Positions 43,231-51,457 of a stretch of 52,365 bases of DNA are shown piece by piece. Each line of letters opens with the position of its first letter. Position 1 is the first letter of the stretch. The stretch lies in assembly GCF_002162835.1 (NCBI RefSeq), contig NZ_MAAX01000117.1, positions 1 to 52,365 of the forward strand, given 5' to 3'. The notes under the pieces are model-generated. The model had not been told where the DNA came from, did not search any database, and was given only the letters and a program-made list of their open reading frames with translations. Position numbers and translations under genes: made by a program. This DNA is from Nonlabens dokdonensis (GTDB lineage: Bacteria; Bacteroidota; Bacteroidia; Flavobacteriales; Flavobacteriaceae).

Positions 43231-45195
43231 TTATATTTCTTCAATTCCTATGTCTTTAAAATACTTCCAAGTTTCATCATAAAATTCATTTGGTCTAGTA
43301 TGATCAATTTCTGAACCGTTTGGGATATAAATTATCATCCCTTGTCTTGCTCTTGTTAATAAAACTCTATAGGTATTCTTTAAATATTCTTTGCTAATTT
43401 CTTGATTAATATTCATCCACTTAGTTCCTTTAAAACTTTGATACTTCCAAGAGTTGTCTTTTAAATGAAAGTTCGCTCCCCAAGCTAAACAAGACCAATC
43501 TATTTCTAAGCCCTGAATGTCAAACTCTGTTGCGATTTCTTCTAAAAAATAAGATGACCTAATATCTTCTTTATAATTCAGAAACCAATTTGGTGCGGAT
43601 ATTTCGTTTTTTACATCAATTCCTAATGGTCTTAACCTACGAGCACCAGAAGAAGCAATTAAACCAGTTCTTTCACTACCTTTAGCTCTATTTCTAATCC
43701 AACTTTTTGCTTTTGACAAATCTCTTGTTATTAGTATAGGGAAGTCATTTTTAATTTCCGAGTACAGTAGCATTGTTTTTTCAATATTTAACTCTAGCAA
43801 TTCGTGCACAAAAGCTGAAAGTTTCTCTGATCTAAATGATCTTACAGAAACGGATAAATGTAATTCAGGTTCAGATTTAGCATTTTCAACTAACCAGTTT
43901 CTTTGCTCTACTGTTTTAATATAATTTTTACTATCTGTAATTAAATTTGAATAATGAACATTCCAGTCTTTGAATTTTCTTTGAAATGAGTTTATCCATT
44001 CTTCTAGACCGGCTTCACCAGTATTAATTTCTTGTCCACCACCTATTAAACAAACGATCGTGCACCAGTCTTGGTGTCTATTCATTACATCAATTAAGAA
44101 TTCCGGTTCAGACATTTCGAAATCTTCAATACCTTTCTTCCTTTTCATAAAGGAACTTACTTGTTTTTTATTCCAAGCTCGTTGAGCTTCGTCAAAAACA
44201 ACCACTTTTTCAGTTGGCTCAACTAGGTGTTTTAAATATTCATCTCTAAAATGGTGAATGTTTTGTATAAAAGCATTTGTTTTTCGTTTAGCATCTTCCT
44301 TTTTGATAGGTGTTCCCTCAATTTTAGAATTCAAGACCAAATCTCTAACTAATGCTTCTCTTAAAACCTCTACTAATGGACCATTTCCTGACAAAAAAAC
44401 TGCATGTTCATCTTCATCAGCTTTTATTCGGTCATTTGCAATATTTAATCCTGCTAATGTTTTACCTGCACCTGGAACACCAGTCACAAAACAAATAGTT
44501 CTTTTCTGATTCAATTTAGAATCTTCAATAATTCTATTTAAGCAACTTGCTGTTTTTGATAAATTTATAGCTCCAGAATCAGATCTTGATATTTCTTCAA
44601 CGTTATGACCTTTATAAAGAGCTTGTGCAGCTTCTACTATTGTTGGAGTAGGTTTGTATATAGATTGTTCCCAGCTTATAAAATCAAATGTATTTGTTGT
44701 ATTTTCTGTAAACTGGTGCAGAAAATATCTTAAATTATTTTTATTTGATTTTACTACTTCGTTGTGATCTAAAACATTTTGAATGTTGCAATTTTCATCC
44801 GTTCCTTTAGTAGCTACTAAAACAGGGATCAATTCTGCCTTATGACTTCCTTCATGAAAGTTTTTCAAATCTAATGTATAATCTAATACTTGAGTTTGTG
44901 CATAGTTTTCATATCCGCCATCTCCTACTTTAAATTCTATTACAAATATTGAATTTTTTATAATTACAATATTGTCGACTCTTTTTCCCATTCGAGGGAT
45001 TGCAAATTCAAAGTAAATTTTACCCTCTAATCCAGATAATTGATCTTTTAAAATTTCGATTTGTTTAACCCAAGCGTTTTTTTGAAGATCTTCTAATTGT
45101 CTATTGGAATGGTTAAAACTTAACTTTCCAAGAATTGAGTTATTATCTTCAGATATGAATTCTGATATTGAGTTTTTATAGTAGGATCTATTCAT
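43231..45195 (-). CDS. Nuclease-helicase fusion, DUF2075 (Schlafen group 3-like) protein
   Basis: A 654-residue protein. I start it at ATG 45195, because the longer frame to 45261 runs into the 137-bp repeat. An N-terminal PD-(D/E)xK-like nuclease region is suggested by GKRVDNIVIIKN then FVIEFKVGDGGY (about 70-92). The helicase-type part shows Walker A GVPGAGKTLAG (near 240), Walker B VFDEAQRAWN (near 330), and VLLTRARQGMIIYIP close to the end, as in superfamily 1 helicases. Together these fit DUF2075/Schlafen-like proteins found in defence islands. Probably a DNA- or RNA-targeting antiphage protein. It is the last gene of the array, with no repeat on its far side. Confidence 0.72.
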   Translation of the reverse strand: MNRSYYKNSISEFISEDNNSILGKLSFNHSNRQLEDLQKNAWVKQIEILKDQLSGLEGKIYFEFAIPRMGKRVDNIVIIKNSIFVIEFKVGDGGYENYAQTQVLDYTLDLKNFHEGSHKAELIPVLVATKGTDENCNIQNVLDHNEVVKSNKNNLRYFLHQFTENTTNTFDFISWEQSIYKPTPTIVEAAQALYKGHNVEEISRSDSGAINLSKTASCLNRIIEDSKLNQKRTICFVTGVPGAGKTLAGLNIANDRIKADEDEHAVFLSGNGPLVEVLREALVRDLVLNSKIEGTPIKKEDAKRKTNAFIQNIHHFRDEYLKHLVEPTEKVVVFDEAQRAWNKKQVSSFMKRKKGIEDFEMSEPEFLIDVMNRHQDWCTIVCLIGGGQEINTGEAGLEEWINSFQRKFKDWNVHYSNLITDSKNYIKTVEQRNWLVENAKSEPELHLSVSVRSFRSEKLSAFVHELLELNIEKTMLLYSEIKNDFPILITRDLSKAKSWIRNRAKGSERTGLIASSGARRLRPLGIDVKNEISAPNWFLNYKEDIRSSYFLEEIATEFDIQGLEIDWSCLAWGANFHLKDNSWKYQSFKGTKWMNINQEISKEYLKNTYRVLLTRARQGMIIYIPNGSEIDHTRPNEFYDETWKYFKDIGIEEI

Positions 45196-45217
45196 TAAAT
45201 GTTTATGGTTTCTTAAT

Positions 45218-45354
45218 GCAGTATAGCGATTTCGGCTATGAATAGTTGCGTGGGTTAGCACTTAATTTTTCAAGTACACACCAAACTGAAAATTCACGAG
45301 GATTTTTAGAAATAGGCTAGAACAAGCAATTACTTATAGCCATTGTTGTACATC
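45218..45354 (-). repeat. 137-bp attC-like repeat 1
   Basis: A 137-bp element related along its whole length to the one at 45991-46127, both in the same orientation. The minus strand starts GATGTACAAC and ends GCTATACTGC. Large inverted arms GCAATTACTTATAGCC (plus strand, near the right end) and GGCTATGAATAGTTGC (near the left end) flank a smaller central hairpin (CTGAAAAT ... ATTTTTAG). This is the build of an integron attC site. It lies 6 bp after the stop of the 203-residue protein gene. Confidence 0.7.
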
Positions 45355-45360
45355 TTTTTT

Positions 45361-45972
45361 TCATTCCGTTATTTTTATTTTTTCGTCAAACCAAACATCT
45401 TCGTATCCGTTTTTGTCAATTAAAAAGCGATAGCCAACATCAAGTCCGAAATATTTAATTAATTCAGGTCGGATTTGAAGTAAATGTTCCGCACACATTG
45501 GTCGGAAAAGTTCATCAGATTCCGAATATTCTCCTGTCCAAATGTACCAACCTGTAATTCCTTTTTCCTTTGGATGTCTCAATCCGTGAATTGGGTCAGC
45601 ATTCAGGTCAGAACCAATTCCGATTTTCAGTTTTTTATTGATTGGGTTCCAATTAGACTCATACTTTTCGCAAATCTTTTTTTGTCGGTCGATATGTACG
45701 TTCCACAAATTATAATCCGCCAATAAATCCTCATCAGTTTTCAATTGATGTTTCCAAAGTCTTATGTTTTGTTTCGTAATCGGAAAGTTAATTTCTGGAC
45801 TGTCCCATTGATAAATAATGTCAGATATTACATCATCTTCCCAATCAAAATGTTCTTCGGTTATTAAATTCCACGCATAATTTTCAAAATCTTTTTCTTC
45901 AATTTCTCCATTCAGATATTGGTCGCATTTTGCGATTAAGTCCGAGCGTGATATTTTAATTTCTTGATTCAA
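45361..45972 (-). CDS. Immunity-protein-like protein (Imm33/DUF2185-like)
   Basis: A 203-residue soluble, acidic protein starting with TTG (45970-45972); the codon pattern shows an in-frame stop upstream and no ATG. The C-terminal half, with GITGWYIWTGEYSESDE and LDVGYRFLIDKNGYEDVWFD, resembles what I recall of Imm33/DUF2185-type immunity proteins that neutralise polymorphic toxins; the first half is helical (SDLIAKCDQYLNGEI). It is a single gene closely bracketed by two 137-bp repeats, like an integron cassette. No toxin gene is adjacent, as is common for orphan immunity genes in cassettes. Family call moderate to low. Confidence 0.5.
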   Translation of the reverse strand: MNQEIKISRSDLIAKCDQYLNGEIEEKDFENYAWNLITEEHFDWEDDVISDIIYQWDSPEINFPITKQNIRLWKHQLKTDEDLLADYNLWNVHIDRQKKICEKYESNWNPINKKLKIGIGSDLNADPIHGLRHPKEKGITGWYIWTGEYSESDELFRPMCAEHLLQIRPELIKYFGLDVGYRFLIDKNGYEDVWFDEKIKITE

Positions 45973-45990
45973 CTCTGCGTTTTCTTAAAT

Positions 45991-46127
45991 GGTGTACGAC
46001 GGTCTCGGCTATGAGTAGTTGCGTGGTTTAGCACTTAGCTTTGCAAGTACACACCAAACTGAAAATCCGCGAGGATTTTCAGAAGTAGGCGAGAACAAGC
46101 AATTACTTATAGCCATTGTTGTGTGCC
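45991..46127 (-). repeat. 137-bp attC-like repeat 2
   Basis: Second copy. Minus strand begins GGCACACAAC and ends GTCGTACACC. Inner arms CTGAAAATCC (46059-46068) and GGATTTTCAG (46073-46082) form a perfect 10-bp hairpin; outer arms GGCTATGAGTAGTTGC and GCAATTACTTATAGCC pair imperfectly. Its first ten minus-strand bases are the complement of GTTGTGTGCC found at 47927-47936, the other end of the adjacent gene unit. That is the R-box pairing expected of one attC site split by cassette insertion. Confidence 0.72.
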
Positions 46128-46133
46128 GTTTTT

Positions 46134-47903
46134 TTATTCAATTACTGTATTAATTATTGATTCTATATCTGTTGTACCATCCACAGAAACTGCGGATTGA
46201 ATCCATTCATCCCTAGTCATTTCGTTAAACACATTTAGATTGTTTTTTGCTTTAAAGTTTACTCCAACTATATGTGTTTTTATCTCTTCTTTTATATCTG
46301 AATAATCTTCAATTTGAAATTCAGCTGGTAATTGAAAAGTATTTCCTAAAATTCTTTGAATAGCATCTCTTGAGTAATAATTTTCAATTTCTCTTTTGTG
46401 TAAAATCAAAACTTCTCCTCCAAGGTTTTCGACCTTTTCTATTAAGCTTGCTTTATTTGCCAATTTATTTTCATAATCAACTGCTCCTTTGTCGGAATCT
46501 AAAATGACAACAAATCTTCTATTTATTTTTTGACATAAACTAGCGTTTACAAAAAAGTCCACTTGGTCACCTCCACAAGGAATAAAAAGTAAATCTTCTG
46601 GTAAACTTCCATTAATTTTTTCAAATGCAATTTCCCAAAATTTGACATCTCCACTTCCTTCGACAAAAACTGCTTTTCGGTAGTTGTCATTTAGTAGATT
46701 ATAGTTAGGTTTTATACCTAATTCTTTAATTACTATATCTAATATTTCGTGCTCATTCTCGAAATTATAATAATTTGATACTTCGTTTTCTTTCTTTACA
46801 ACTACAATATTTGAATCTCTTGTTGAGCCTGCAAAGACAGGTGAATGTGTTGTTATAAAAAATTGACTATTATCTGACAGTTCAATTATTGAAGTAAGTA
46901 AATCTTGTTGTAATTCAGGATGAAGAAATGTTTCAGGTTCTTCAATACCAAATATCTGATATTTTTTAGTGTTTTTTTGAGCTAGATACTCAAAATAAGC
47001 AACCATCAATAATCTTTTAAAACCAGTCCCTTTATTGGAAATAGGAATATCAAAATTATCTGAACGGAACTTTAAAGACAGGTCAAACTTAACAAGATTT
47101 CCCCAGTTACAAACAGGCGAAGTGTTAATTCGTTCCAAATCAGGGACGTTTTTCTGCATTAATGTCGTGATGGTTGAAAATTCAGTTTCTAAATCTGTTT
47201 TCAGATTAGTTTCTATTTGATTTTTGAGATTTGCACTATTGTTTAAAGAATCTGTAGCGATTGGTTTGAATTGATTCTGAAATGTTGTTGAACCAATGTT
47301 TAAATCTTGTTCTGCATCAAATAAGGAATACACAGGTAGCTCGACAAAATCATATTGTTTTTTAATATTTTTCAAAAAGTCAGACGCTTCGTGTTCTTTT
47401 TCAACACGACCCAAATCAGTCGTATTATCGTTAATTAACTCAATTTTTGAAAGGTTAGTAACACCACGTCCTGAACGTGAGTAATCAATTCCTAACGATG
47501 AACAATAAGCGTTAATTTCTGATTCTTTGATTCCCCAACAATTTGAATAGTCTGGACTATTCAAATCATTGCAGATATACGTAACCGTTTTTACGACTCT
47601 TCCTTTAGAATTAAATTCAAAGGTTTTTTTAAGATGAATTTTACCATCTGAATCTAATGCTAGTGAATTGACTTCTTCACTTGGCTCAAATCTTAAAGCT
47701 ATTTCTGTCTTGCATCCTTCTTGAATTCCTTTAAATATATCGTTAGTGTCAAATTTTTCATTGAAAAATGTATTTAGTGCTTTTAGAATATTTGATTTAC
47801 CTGCATCATTTTTACCAACGAATGAGTTTATTTCTCCAACTTTTAATTTTTCTAATTCAGAAATTCCTCTGAAATTTTTAATGGTAATATCAAATATTTT
47901 CAT
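46134..47903 (-). CDS. OLD-family ATP-dependent nuclease (AAA + TOPRIM)
   Basis: A 589-residue protein of the OLD (overcoming lysogenization defect) family. The N-terminal SMC/RecF-like ATPase has Walker A GKNDAGKS (30-37) and Walker B GIEEPETFLHPE (near 318) with TTHSP after it. The C-terminal TOPRIM nuclease has VFVEGSGDVKFWE (near 413, catalytic Glu) and VVILDSDKGAVDYE (near 467, D-x-D). Homologs such as GajA of Gabija cut phage DNA and often pair with a UvrD-like helicase. The helicase-type gene here is two units away rather than adjacent, so this is not a standard Gabija pair. The gene ends 6 bp from attC-like repeat 2. Probably phage defence. Confidence 0.78.
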   Translation of the reverse strand: MKIFDITIKNFRGISELEKLKVGEINSFVGKNDAGKSNILKALNTFFNEKFDTNDIFKGIQEGCKTEIALRFEPSEEVNSLALDSDGKIHLKKTFEFNSKGRVVKTVTYICNDLNSPDYSNCWGIKESEINAYCSSLGIDYSRSGRGVTNLSKIELINDNTTDLGRVEKEHEASDFLKNIKKQYDFVELPVYSLFDAEQDLNIGSTTFQNQFKPIATDSLNNSANLKNQIETNLKTDLETEFSTITTLMQKNVPDLERINTSPVCNWGNLVKFDLSLKFRSDNFDIPISNKGTGFKRLLMVAYFEYLAQKNTKKYQIFGIEEPETFLHPELQQDLLTSIIELSDNSQFFITTHSPVFAGSTRDSNIVVVKKENEVSNYYNFENEHEILDIVIKELGIKPNYNLLNDNYRKAVFVEGSGDVKFWEIAFEKINGSLPEDLLFIPCGGDQVDFFVNASLCQKINRRFVVILDSDKGAVDYENKLANKASLIEKVENLGGEVLILHKREIENYYSRDAIQRILGNTFQLPAEFQIEDYSDIKEEIKTHIVGVNFKAKNNLNVFNEMTRDEWIQSAVSVDGTTDIESIINTVIE

Positions 47904-47926
47904 TCAATTCTCGGTTTTGGTCAAAT

Positions 47927-47936
47927 GGCACACAAC
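47927..47936 (-). other. Outer boundary of the cassette array
   Basis: GGCACACAAC on the plus strand, that is GTTGTGTGCC in the direction of the genes. It is an exact match to the right end of repeat 2 (46118-46127) and is 24 bp before the OLD gene start, as the 5' half of a cassette junction should be. Confidence 0.6.
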
Positions 47937-48287
47937 TAGTTATATCATCTCAATCAAATACGTTATCCACTTCTCAATACTGGATAAACGTATTTAAATC
48001 TCTACTTAAGAACACCCAATTTAAAAGCTAACTTCCAACTTCTTTTACGGGAAACCGTAATCTTTAGGCGTTCTTATGTTTTAAATCTATAAAAAGAACT
48101 TGTAATACGTGCGCTTATTCTTACCTATTATATAAAATTGGGTATTTACCGCCATAGTTTGTAGCTTGATCAATTGAAATAGTGGCGTAGTAGCTGTGAT
48201 ATTTGTTATTGGGATTTAGCGTTAATTTAAAGTTGGATGTTTATATGTTCTTTGGTTTTATTTTTAGGAAGTGGTATGATGTGTTTC

Positions 48288-48303
48288 CGCTTTCGCGAAA
48301 GCG
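48288..48303. repeat. Iterated palindrome copy 12
   Basis: Exact CGCTTTCGCGAAAGCG in the hairpin-rich gap, 14 bp before the minus-strand terminator of the tyrosinase operon. Confidence 0.9.
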
Positions 48304-48316
48304 AACAAATAAAACC

Positions 48317-48351
48317 AAAAAACCACCCTACTTAAAAAAGATAGGATGGTT
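48317..48351 (-). terminator. Minus-strand terminator of the tyrosinase operon
   Basis: On the minus strand AACCATCCTA pairs with TAGGGTGGTT (one G-U pair, 10 bp), running into TTTT and further T-rich sequence. It lies about 220 bp after the DUF2182 stop. Confidence 0.7.
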
Positions 48352-48570
48352 CAAATCTCTGGGAAATGAGAGACTTAGTTTAAAGACTTTCTGCTTGATC
48401 TAGAGCTTAAATTTAAAATAAGTTAATACAATATCTAGCATTTATACATTAACTTATTGATATCTAAATATTAACACCTATCTATAATTTATACTTAATT
48501 TAAGTGCTCAAGTTTTCAAATGATACTGTTATTATGATAGTGGCTGTAAAAAATGCAAATGAATTATGTG

Positions 48571-49320
48571 TTATCGCAACCGCATTCTTGTTTGAGCGAT
48601 AAATATTTTAAATAGTTTTAATCGAAAGTCAACTTTCCAACTCGGGATGCGCGGATGATCCATATGTTCTCCTACCATTATGAATGTAACTAATAACATC
48701 GCTATGTTATGACCTTGAGGTAGGAGCATAGGAAATAGCATGAGTGCCCATCCAGATCCTACACACCACGCGCCATGCTCTGCACCAAAAGTGAAAGCAT
48801 CACGCACTGCTGGTAAACCAAACGCAGCGATAGATTTATGATTATGACTGCGGTTTAAAAAGCGTTGCTTAATCGGTGAAAACTGCCATACTACTGCTAT
48901 CACACCTATAAGCAGTGCGGGAAAATAGGACATAGGATACCACAAATTTGCTCCTATGATAATGGCATTCATAATAAAACCTACTGATATCCATACGATG
49001 GCATAACCTAAAACAAATAGGATAGATAAGAACAAGCGTTTGTTCTTAAAACTACGGTCGTAGATGTGCTGAATAGGTACGATCAACTTAGGTAACATCA
49101 TGGCAAAGACCATAAGAGACCATCCTATCATCATGTCTGAGATAGGGTTCATTTGTAAGATCATTTGTAGGGACGCACTAGAATAGCCACCCATAGAAAT
49201 GTGACAATGCTCTACGGTCATGATGTTGCCTGGATTAAAAAGTAATACTACCCAAAGCAACACACTTATCATTATAATAGAAATACTGATGTTATTTCTT
49301 ACTGTTGCGGTATTTCTCAT
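48571..49320 (-). CDS. DUF2182 membrane protein, possible copper supplier for tyrosinase
   Basis: A 249-residue membrane protein. Helices include ISIIMISVLLWVVLLF, MIGWSLMVFAMMLPKLI, LSILFVLGYAIVWISVGF, ALLIGVIAVVWQF and MLFPMLLPQ. The first loop carries HCHISMGG (H-x-H plus Met and Cys) and further on GEHMDHP has another His/Met cluster, as expected of a copper-binding DUF2182 protein. The ATG overlaps the tyrosinase stop as ATGA, so both proteins are made together. It may deliver copper to tyrosinase during export or maturation. That role is inferred from the coupling and the metal-like residues. Confidence 0.72.
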   Translation of the reverse strand: MRNTATVRNNISISIIMISVLLWVVLLFNPGNIMTVEHCHISMGGYSSASLQMILQMNPISDMMIGWSLMVFAMMLPKLIVPIQHIYDRSFKNKRLFLSILFVLGYAIVWISVGFIMNAIIIGANLWYPMSYFPALLIGVIAVVWQFSPIKQRFLNRSHNHKSIAAFGLPAVRDAFTFGAEHGAWCVGSGWALMLFPMLLPQGHNIAMLLVTFIMVGEHMDHPRIPSWKVDFRLKLFKIFIAQTRMRLR

Positions 49321-50840
49321 GATCCTTGTTGTTCTCGATAAATACTTACACGACCTATAGTGATGTCGTGACTCGCTGCAATATCATTATCTGGTACGAT
49401 TTTAACATCTAGTTCATTAATATCTAAGGCATCATTGATATGTAAATCATCAAAAACATCTGTGATGTTTAATATAAAGGTTAATCCTTCACCGCCATGG
49501 TGACCATCTGCCTTTGAGGCATTGCGCAAACCGAATAAGGAAACATGATCTACATAAGTGTCGTTTACTGACACTGATAGCATGTTTGCATCTATATTTC
49601 CTTTTACGTTTTCTATTTGTAAATAGATATGATCTGGAATACTAGAAATAGACGCGCTTTTTAAACTGTTACGTACTGTTTTTAAAGGTTGCTTACTTAA
49701 TTTGACATTGGCTTTCACACCATCAGATTGTAGATGGAGTGCTTTTTCATTTGCTCCTATTAATTCAGACGTTTCTCCTTTATCCATGGCAGCATCAATT
49801 GTAAGATTATCGGTGTTGATTCCTAATTTAGTAAATCTTTTTGTCAAAGCATCAGCCAGTAAAGGTTCTGATTCTGTATCTAAGCCTTCATAAGTGTAAT
49901 CCAGTTTAGAAAGGCTATCCACTTCAGCAGGTGTAAAATTCCATGTCGTGCCATCTACCATAGGCATCATGAATTTTCTATCTCCTGAGGCTGTAGGACC
50001 TTTTAACCAGTTAGGGTCTGTAGGGTTGCTGTTTCCTAATGCATTCCACGCAGCCCACATGCGATCAATATTTGCATGGTGCAGGTAAAATATAGGATCT
50101 AGAGCGGCTATACCAGGATCCGACATGAGTCCCCATATATCATTTGCCTGTCCACCTACTTGAACGTGTACTTTATTATGCGGATTGCTCTCTAGATTAC
50201 CGCTCACATTACCTCCATGAGAAAAACCTGATTTAGGACCACCATATCCAGGTCTAGTCGTTTGTGAATTACTACCGGTATAAAGGGTGTTTTTCTGGCA
50301 ATCTCCAGATATAGGTGGTATTTCTATATAAATGTTTCTATCTCCTTTAGGACCAAACCTCGCGTTAACATACAAAGGATTTGCAGCGCCATCAGGTAAG
50401 TTCTTTTGGGTAAAAGCTGGTGGTATTTTATACTGTCCATCACCTCCTAAATAATTCCAATAGGGTAGTGCCCAATCATCAGGACCTCCTAGATCAATCA
50501 CTGCTTTACGTAAATGACCTTCTAAAGCGATTAAGTAACCTCTATGCCATGGCACAAAATACCAACTTTGATGCTGACATTGATTCCAGAATTTCCCCTG
50601 CACGGATGCAGATGGAACTGGAGCTACAGGAACCACTGGCGGACCAGGAATGGTGCCCCAACCTGGAAATGTGGATTCTTCAATGTATTCTCCATGCATA
50701 GCGGCAAAAAACCACCAGCTGCTTTCATCATCAAGGGCTCTCGATTGAAGTGCTCCTACAGCCTTTGCATACCATAATAGGTCTGAGTTATCAAATGTAC
50801 CTTGATTGTTCCATGCATTGTTTCTTAAATAAGTACTCAT
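49317..50840 (-). CDS. Tyrosinase (type 3 copper phenol oxidase)
   Basis: A 507-residue tyrosinase-family enzyme, which oxidises phenols to o-quinones. Copper A ligands are H49 (AAMHGEY), H90 (CQHQSW) and H99 (FVPWHRGYL); copper B ligands are H221 and H225 (HNKVHVQVGG) and H254 (FYLHHANIDRMW). From about residue 290 to 507 an extra beta-rich C-terminal domain follows, with EVDSLSKLDYTYEGLD and repeated V-N-x-T strands, which may cap the active site as in plant and fungal pro-enzymes. No signal peptide is seen (MSTYLRNNAWNNQG). It is coupled by a 4-bp overlap to a DUF2182 gene. Confidence 0.86.
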   Translation of the reverse strand: MSTYLRNNAWNNQGTFDNSDLLWYAKAVGALQSRALDDESSWWFFAAMHGEYIEESTFPGWGTIPGPPVVPVAPVPSASVQGKFWNQCQHQSWYFVPWHRGYLIALEGHLRKAVIDLGGPDDWALPYWNYLGGDGQYKIPPAFTQKNLPDGAANPLYVNARFGPKGDRNIYIEIPPISGDCQKNTLYTGSNSQTTRPGYGGPKSGFSHGGNVSGNLESNPHNKVHVQVGGQANDIWGLMSDPGIAALDPIFYLHHANIDRMWAAWNALGNSNPTDPNWLKGPTASGDRKFMMPMVDGTTWNFTPAEVDSLSKLDYTYEGLDTESEPLLADALTKRFTKLGINTDNLTIDAAMDKGETSELIGANEKALHLQSDGVKANVKLSKQPLKTVRNSLKSASISSIPDHIYLQIENVKGNIDANMLSVSVNDTYVDHVSLFGLRNASKADGHHGGEGLTFILNITDVFDDLHINDALDINELDVKIVPDNDIAASHDITIGRVSIYREQQGS

Positions 50841-51457
50841 AATTGTTTTTTGAGATGGTTAGTAGTATTGATTTATAATTTGATTTCGCTATTGCGAAAG
50901 TGAAATGTTCCCTATTTGATTGACCCTAATACCACCGTATCAAGAGCTATATAAGTATCCTAGACCGTAGGAATGGCTAGAGCTTTGATGGTTGCTATAG
51001 TAATTGCTTTGCATAATTTGTGGTGAAACTACACTACCTAATAAAAGCAAATTACTGATAGTAATAGTTCATTAGGCAGTAGGACAGTATGCTGCACGTC
51101 TTTCATTGTTGTGGATTTTGATTAGTGGTTCTAAATTATAAAAAGAAAGAATAACAACGCGCTTTTTTATTAGTAACCTATTGATATTTGGGTAATTATA
51201 CCCATTAATTTGTAAATTAACAGCTGTTTCTATAAATGGTTTTTGAATTATATCGCTTTCGCGAAAGCGGAATTTATATCATGATATTAGAAATTTATCT
51301 TTTATTTTGGTTCACAGAACGGACATTTAAAGAAACAATTGACCAACTTTTTGCATAACTTTTATTTATGTTATCTATATGTATTATAAATTGAAATTTA
51401 TCTTTAAGTTTTTTAATCTTTGCACGCATAATAGAACTGATGTTTTAAAATCTTCTT
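50841..51457. other. 617-bp intergenic region between tyrosinase and dabB-like gene
   Basis: Contains no plausible gene above 20 codons. It holds promoters for both divergent genes. Visible structure: a near-perfect inverted repeat AGTAATTGCTTT (50999-51010) against AAAGCAAATTACT (51044-51056), a degenerate palindrome CGCTATTGCGAAAGTG at 50887-50902, and an exact one at 51254-51269. AATCTTTG at 51415-51422 is a weak -7-like match for the downstream gene. Confidence 0.55.
51254..51269. repeat. Iterated palindrome copy 13
   Basis: Exact CGCTTTCGCGAAAGCG about 190 bp before the dabB-like start, in a divergent promoter region. Confidence 0.9.

Larger units (their letters stand above)
47904..48570. 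other. 667-bp hairpin-rich gap beside the cassette island
   Basis: No convincing gene. It holds the end of the cassette array (GGCACACAAC at 47927-47936); a long hairpin, AAATACGTTATCCA (47956-47969) against TGGATAAACGTATTT (47981-47995, one bulged A); a 70-nt fold, TAAGAAC (48007-48013) with GTTCTTA (48070-48076) enclosing TTACGG-GAAA-CCGTAA (48045-48060); an iterated palindrome; and a terminator. The hairpins look like decayed attC or attI sites, or structured RNA. Confidence 0.55.

Noticed and set aside
45218-46127. CRISPR array
   Set aside because: The repeats are 137 bp, only two copies, with a complete gene between them, not short regular spacers.
46134-47903. Complete Gabija (gajAB) pair
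   Set aside because: The OLD-type protein fits GajA only in domain order; no adjacent UvrD-like gajB is present, and the helicase-type gene is two units away with a different architecture.
48203-48403. Plus-strand frame of 66 codons
   Set aside because: Its middle is the iterated palindrome and the terminator of the opposite-strand operon; composition is unlike a protein and no start context or conserved feature is visible.
6531-51269. Palindromes as parS or Noc sites
   Set aside because: The 16-bp symmetry is similar, but copies every 4 kb, including within genes, are too dense for a partition or occlusion site; the core sequence differs from parS (GTTTCACGTGAAAC).
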